64,000 nucleotides of DNA from positions 11,855,426 through 11,919,425 of the forward strand of contig OY759270.1 of the NCBI GenBank assembly GCA_963662155.1, in the 5' to 3' direction. Source of the stretch: Lamellibrachia columna. Taxonomy: Eukaryota > Annelida > Polychaeta > Sabellida > Siboglinidae. Positions 61,802-64,000 of this stretch are shown here, one piece after another; the first letter of the stretch is position 1; each line of letters opens with the position of its first letter. Below the pieces are notes generated by a model. It was not told the origin of the DNA. It made no database searches and saw nothing but the letters and a program-made list of their open reading frames with translations. Position numbers and translations under genes: made by a program.

Positions 61802-62002
61802 AGTAGTTAGCAGAGGTTTTTGGGTCCCCCTTATCTGTGCATCAAAAGATCAAAGTAAAAGGCCCCTAATATCGCCCACCGCTAATGAGTGCGCGCAGCC
61901 AATCAGAAAGCAGCACTAGACCTTGGAGCGCCCCCTGGCGGCGGCGGCGGCTGAGCGTGGCGCGCATGCGCGTGCCGCGCCCCTAGCGACCGGAGGAGGA
62001 AC
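61802..62002 (+). repeat. second Polinton terminal repeat (one end)
   Basis: Collinear with the 203-bp TIR of the first element: the ends (AGTAGTTAG) and the blocks CCCTAATATCGCCCACCGCT, AATGAGTGCGCGCAGCCAAT, GAGCGCCCCCTGGCGG and GGAGGAGGAAC are kept. The stretch holding CACGTG is replaced and the TGACGTAA site is lost. TIR length cannot be confirmed without the other end. Confidence 0.8.
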
Positions 62003-62085
62003 GAACAGTGACCTAGTTACGTGTATGTGCCGAAGGGTCGTTGACCCAGTAAGGAGACGAACGCAATCGTACGGTGCACACGTAT

Positions 62086-62091
62086 TTTATT
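62086..62091 (-). terminator. poly(A) signal of the second Polinton's capsid/protease genes
   Basis: AATAAA on the minus strand, in the same position relative to the protease gene as 45518 in the first element. Confidence 0.6.
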
Positions 62092-62209
62092 AAATACAAC
62101 AAAGCGGCAGCAGCAGTACAAACGAGACGATCGTATGCGATTGGATACAACGAGCCGGGTATGATGAAGATGATGATGATGATGAAGTCGAGGCGACTTG
62201 CGAATGGTG

Positions 62210-62304
62210 ACCATCGCGCCAGAGGTCGCGAACTTACGGGTGTCTCCACCGCGCCAGAGGTTCGAGGGCGAGCTTACGGGTGGAGCGACCACCGCGCCAG
62301 AGGC
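62210..62304. repeat. triple repeat in the 3' UTR, second Polinton
   Basis: Inverted equivalent of 45318-45425 with the GCGCCAGAGG motif three times, conserved nearly base for base. Confidence 0.85.
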
Positions 62305-62784
62305 TCAGTATGACACGTTATAGTACGGTATACCCTTTTTTAGCAGCCTGATCCAATCGAACACGCGACAATCGTTAGCGACCAGATCGGTGTGGAAAGC
62401 GTTGACGAAAGTTCTCATAGGAGCGCCGTTACAACGAAGCATGATATAAGTGACGCAATATTGTCCGCAAACGTTAGACAGAGGACTCTGGAGTCTCGTG
62501 CTGTTATGAGTCCACTCGGAACAGTGTTTGTTCAAGAAGGTGCGGAACGCCGCGTGACGAGGCGGCAGACCGTACGAACAGAAGTATTCGCCGCGCCCGT
62601 CGGAGGACAGGTACAGCGCTATCCAGTGTTCGCCCGGTTCGTCGGCGTCGTCGGTGTTGCACACGAAGGCGATCGGCAGAGCGTCAATTGTTGCAGGCAG
62701 TCCATCTCGGGGTACGACGCCACCAAAGACGGATGCGGTCTTCGGATCCATCGCCAGTAGACGGGCGATCTGCAGGGTGTCCAT
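62305..62784 (-). CDS. PRO: adenain-like protease, second Polinton
   Basis: 159 residues, complete, with the same H (GEHWIAL), acidic (GEYFCSYG) and Cys (CGQYC) boxes as the first copy. About five substitutions separate the two proteins, most of them in the segment before the catalytic Cys (NSKRLQSGVSN against NSTRLQSPLSN). It starts one base after the major-capsid stop, as in the first element. Confidence 0.93.
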   Translation of the reverse strand: MDTLQIARLLAMDPKTASVFGGVVPRDGLPATIDALPIAFVCNTDDADEPGEHWIALYLSSDGRGEYFCSYGLPPRHAAFRTFLNKHCSEWTHNSTRLQSPLSNVCGQYCVTYIMLRCNGAPMRTFVNAFHTDLVANDCRVFDWIRLLKKGIPYYNVSY

Positions 62785-62785
62785 C

Positions 62786-64000
62786 TCAGTAGTCGTAGAT
62801 GACGTTGCGGTTCTTGTCGATTTCCAGCACGGACTCGAATTCGGCGTAGGCGACGACGTTCACGGTGGTCTGAAGCGCTGCACGGAAATGAAATTCTAAG
62901 CGCAGGTTGCCCTTTTGTACCATATTAAAGCAGGGACCGTCGCACTGGTCGGGGGTCAGGTCGAAACAGAAGTAGGTGTAGCCGTCTCGGTACTCTTCGC
63001 GTGTCAGACAGTTCCCCTCGTCCTGCCACACCTTGCCGGTCGAGGTGAACATGCTCGCGTAGCTCCTGGCGAAGAGGTTGTCTGCGAAGTTGGGCTGGAA
63101 GGGTTTGGCGGGTATCTGACGACCGTCGACGTACACGGCGACGAAGCTGATGTCGTTGTTCTTGGCGTGAAACGGGTTTGTGGCGTACGTGCCGTTGTAG
63201 GCGTCGTTGTCGATGCAGCACAGTACGAGACGTTTCGGCAGGGAGCCGAGGAACAGGTTCTCGTGCGTGTGCGACAGAGCACCCGTGGGAATGGAGTACA
63301 CCTTGGTTTCGACGGGTCGTAACGCATACTTGACCGTGGTCCGAGCGAGAGCCGAGATGTGAGCCTTCTGCACGGCCGGAGCGATGGTGGCCTTCTTGAC
63401 GAACAAGGACGCGTTGACGACGGTTATCAAGTACTCGTTCGCTCCAGCAGCCATCAGCGCAAACTCGGGCTTACTGCGCACCAGGCGTAACTTGACGTCG
63501 ACGCCGTTGATCAGGAATTTATCCTGCAGAAACATATCCACGTGGAGACGACCCATCATGTCGACCACGCGACTGCCGGATATGTACTCTCGACGAGTCA
63601 CGAACCCGGGGTTAGGATCGGGTCCGGCGGCTAGCTCGGTGGCGTGCATGCGACTGGCCTTGTCCTTGTACCACAGCTGATTCGTCATCTGCGTCGACTT
63701 GGCGTCGGATCCGTAACTCAACAGCGTCTCTATGAAGGCTCGATACGGGTACGCGTTGAAGGACGAAGAGGTCACTTGCGTGTTGTTCAGGGAGAGGTCG
63801 ACATTGCTGAACAGCGCATGCAACCAGTTGTTCACCGGTCCCACGGGTTCGCCCGCGTCGATAGGGTTACCGTTGACTCGCGTCACCTTCACCTGCAAGT
63901 GTAGCATCGTGTTGGCGAGATCCATGTAATCGTCTCCCGATCCGGGGATGAAGAATTCTATCGGTCCTCCAGAGTCCAGAGAGGCCGTGGGTTGATGTTC
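62786..64000 (-). CDS. MCP: major capsid protein, second Polinton (5' end outside window)
   Basis: The frame is open from the window edge at 64000 down to the TGA at 62786, covering residues corresponding to about 35-438 of the first copy; the N-terminal 34 or so residues lie outside. It is collinear and ungapped with the first copy. Substitutions concentrate in loops (e.g. NNFLHSLFSH to NNWLHALFSN, SASNSYPYRS to SSFNAYPYRA). No stops or frameshifts. The Met at 63925 is internal, not the start. Confidence 0.93.
   Translation of the reverse strand, partial: EHQPTASLDSGGPIEFFIPGSGDDYMDLANTMLHLQVKVTRVNGNPIDAGEPVGPVNNWLHALFSNVDLSLNNTQVTSSSFNAYPYRAFIETLLSYGSDAKSTQMTNQLWYKDKASRMHATELAAGPDPNPGFVTRREYISGSRVVDMMGRLHVDMFLQDKFLINGVDVKLRLVRSKPEFALMAAGANEYLITVVNASLFVKKATIAPAVQKAHISALARTTVKYALRPVETKVYSIPTGALSHTHENLFLGSLPKRLVLCCIDNDAYNGTYATNPFHAKNNDISFVAVYVDGRQIPAKPFQPNFADNLFARSYASMFTSTGKVWQDEGNCLTREEYRDGYTYFCFDLTPDQCDGPCFNMVQKGNLRLEFHFRAALQTTVNVVAYAEFESVLEIDKNRNVIYDY

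Larger units (their letters stand above)
61802..64000 (-). mobile_element. second Polinton, partial, inverted orientation
   Basis: Starts with AGTAGTTAGCAGAGG, matching the terminus of the first element, and contains its TIR core, 3' UTR repeats, protease and most of the major capsid gene in the opposite direction. It continues beyond 64000. Protein similarity to the first element is very high, DNA of the terminal region much less so. Confidence 0.95.

Overview
The window is animal nuclear DNA. One spliced host gene is clear (MTCH2, 11 exons, 303 codons, the usual length of the human protein). Around it lie CR1-like and other LINE remnants, a tRNA-derived SINE, a Ty3/gypsy remnant, a hAT element, foldback MITEs and many minisatellites, and the window carries two Polinton/Maverick elements. 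The species cannot be named from the sequence; an invertebrate metazoan is my best guess.

Layout. 1-4500: minisatellite, one possible minus-strand exon, simple repeats, a LINE scrap. 4512-17754: MTCH2 on the + strand, whose introns hold a LINE scrap, a foldback MITE and three minisatellites, one of about 2.5 kb with a 55-bp unit. 19.2-25.5 kb: three LINE pieces on the - strand, one interrupted by a SINE. 26.9-28.05 kb and 45.8-46.1 kb: the two halves of one gypsy integrase region, split by a Polinton. 28053-45794: a complete 17,742-bp Polinton with 203-bp terminal inverted repeats and the 6-bp target duplication AACGTT. 46-54.9 kb: repeat-rich DNA with several tandem and inverted repeats. 54957-60108: a 5,152-bp hAT transposon with the 8-bp duplication ATCGTGAG, carrying a two-exon BED-finger transposase with one frameshift. 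61802-64000: the first 2.2 kb of a second Polinton in opposite orientation (protease, most of the major capsid gene), running off the window.

The Polinton is the centre of interest. Its right two thirds encode the expected replication and virion set: protein-primed PolB, packaging ATPase, retroviral-type integrase, penton-like minor capsid, core protein, double jelly-roll major capsid and adenain-like protease, plus small basic and membrane proteins. Several neighbouring frames overlap by a few bases. Its left third is an accessory region: a minus-strand two-exon gene of unknown function, a NADAR-domain protein, an RPA70-like single-strand DNA-binding protein, and what looks like an alternative-splicing cassette. 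In the cassette a 17-codon leader exon, several phase-0 donors and at least five phase-0 acceptors could join different C-terminal exons, three of which form a tandem family of short acidic/APVL/basic tails. The terminal repeats carry a CTCF-like motif, a CACGTG box, a CCAAT box and a CRE-like site. No transcript data were available, so all splicing is inferred from splice signals, phase and homology.
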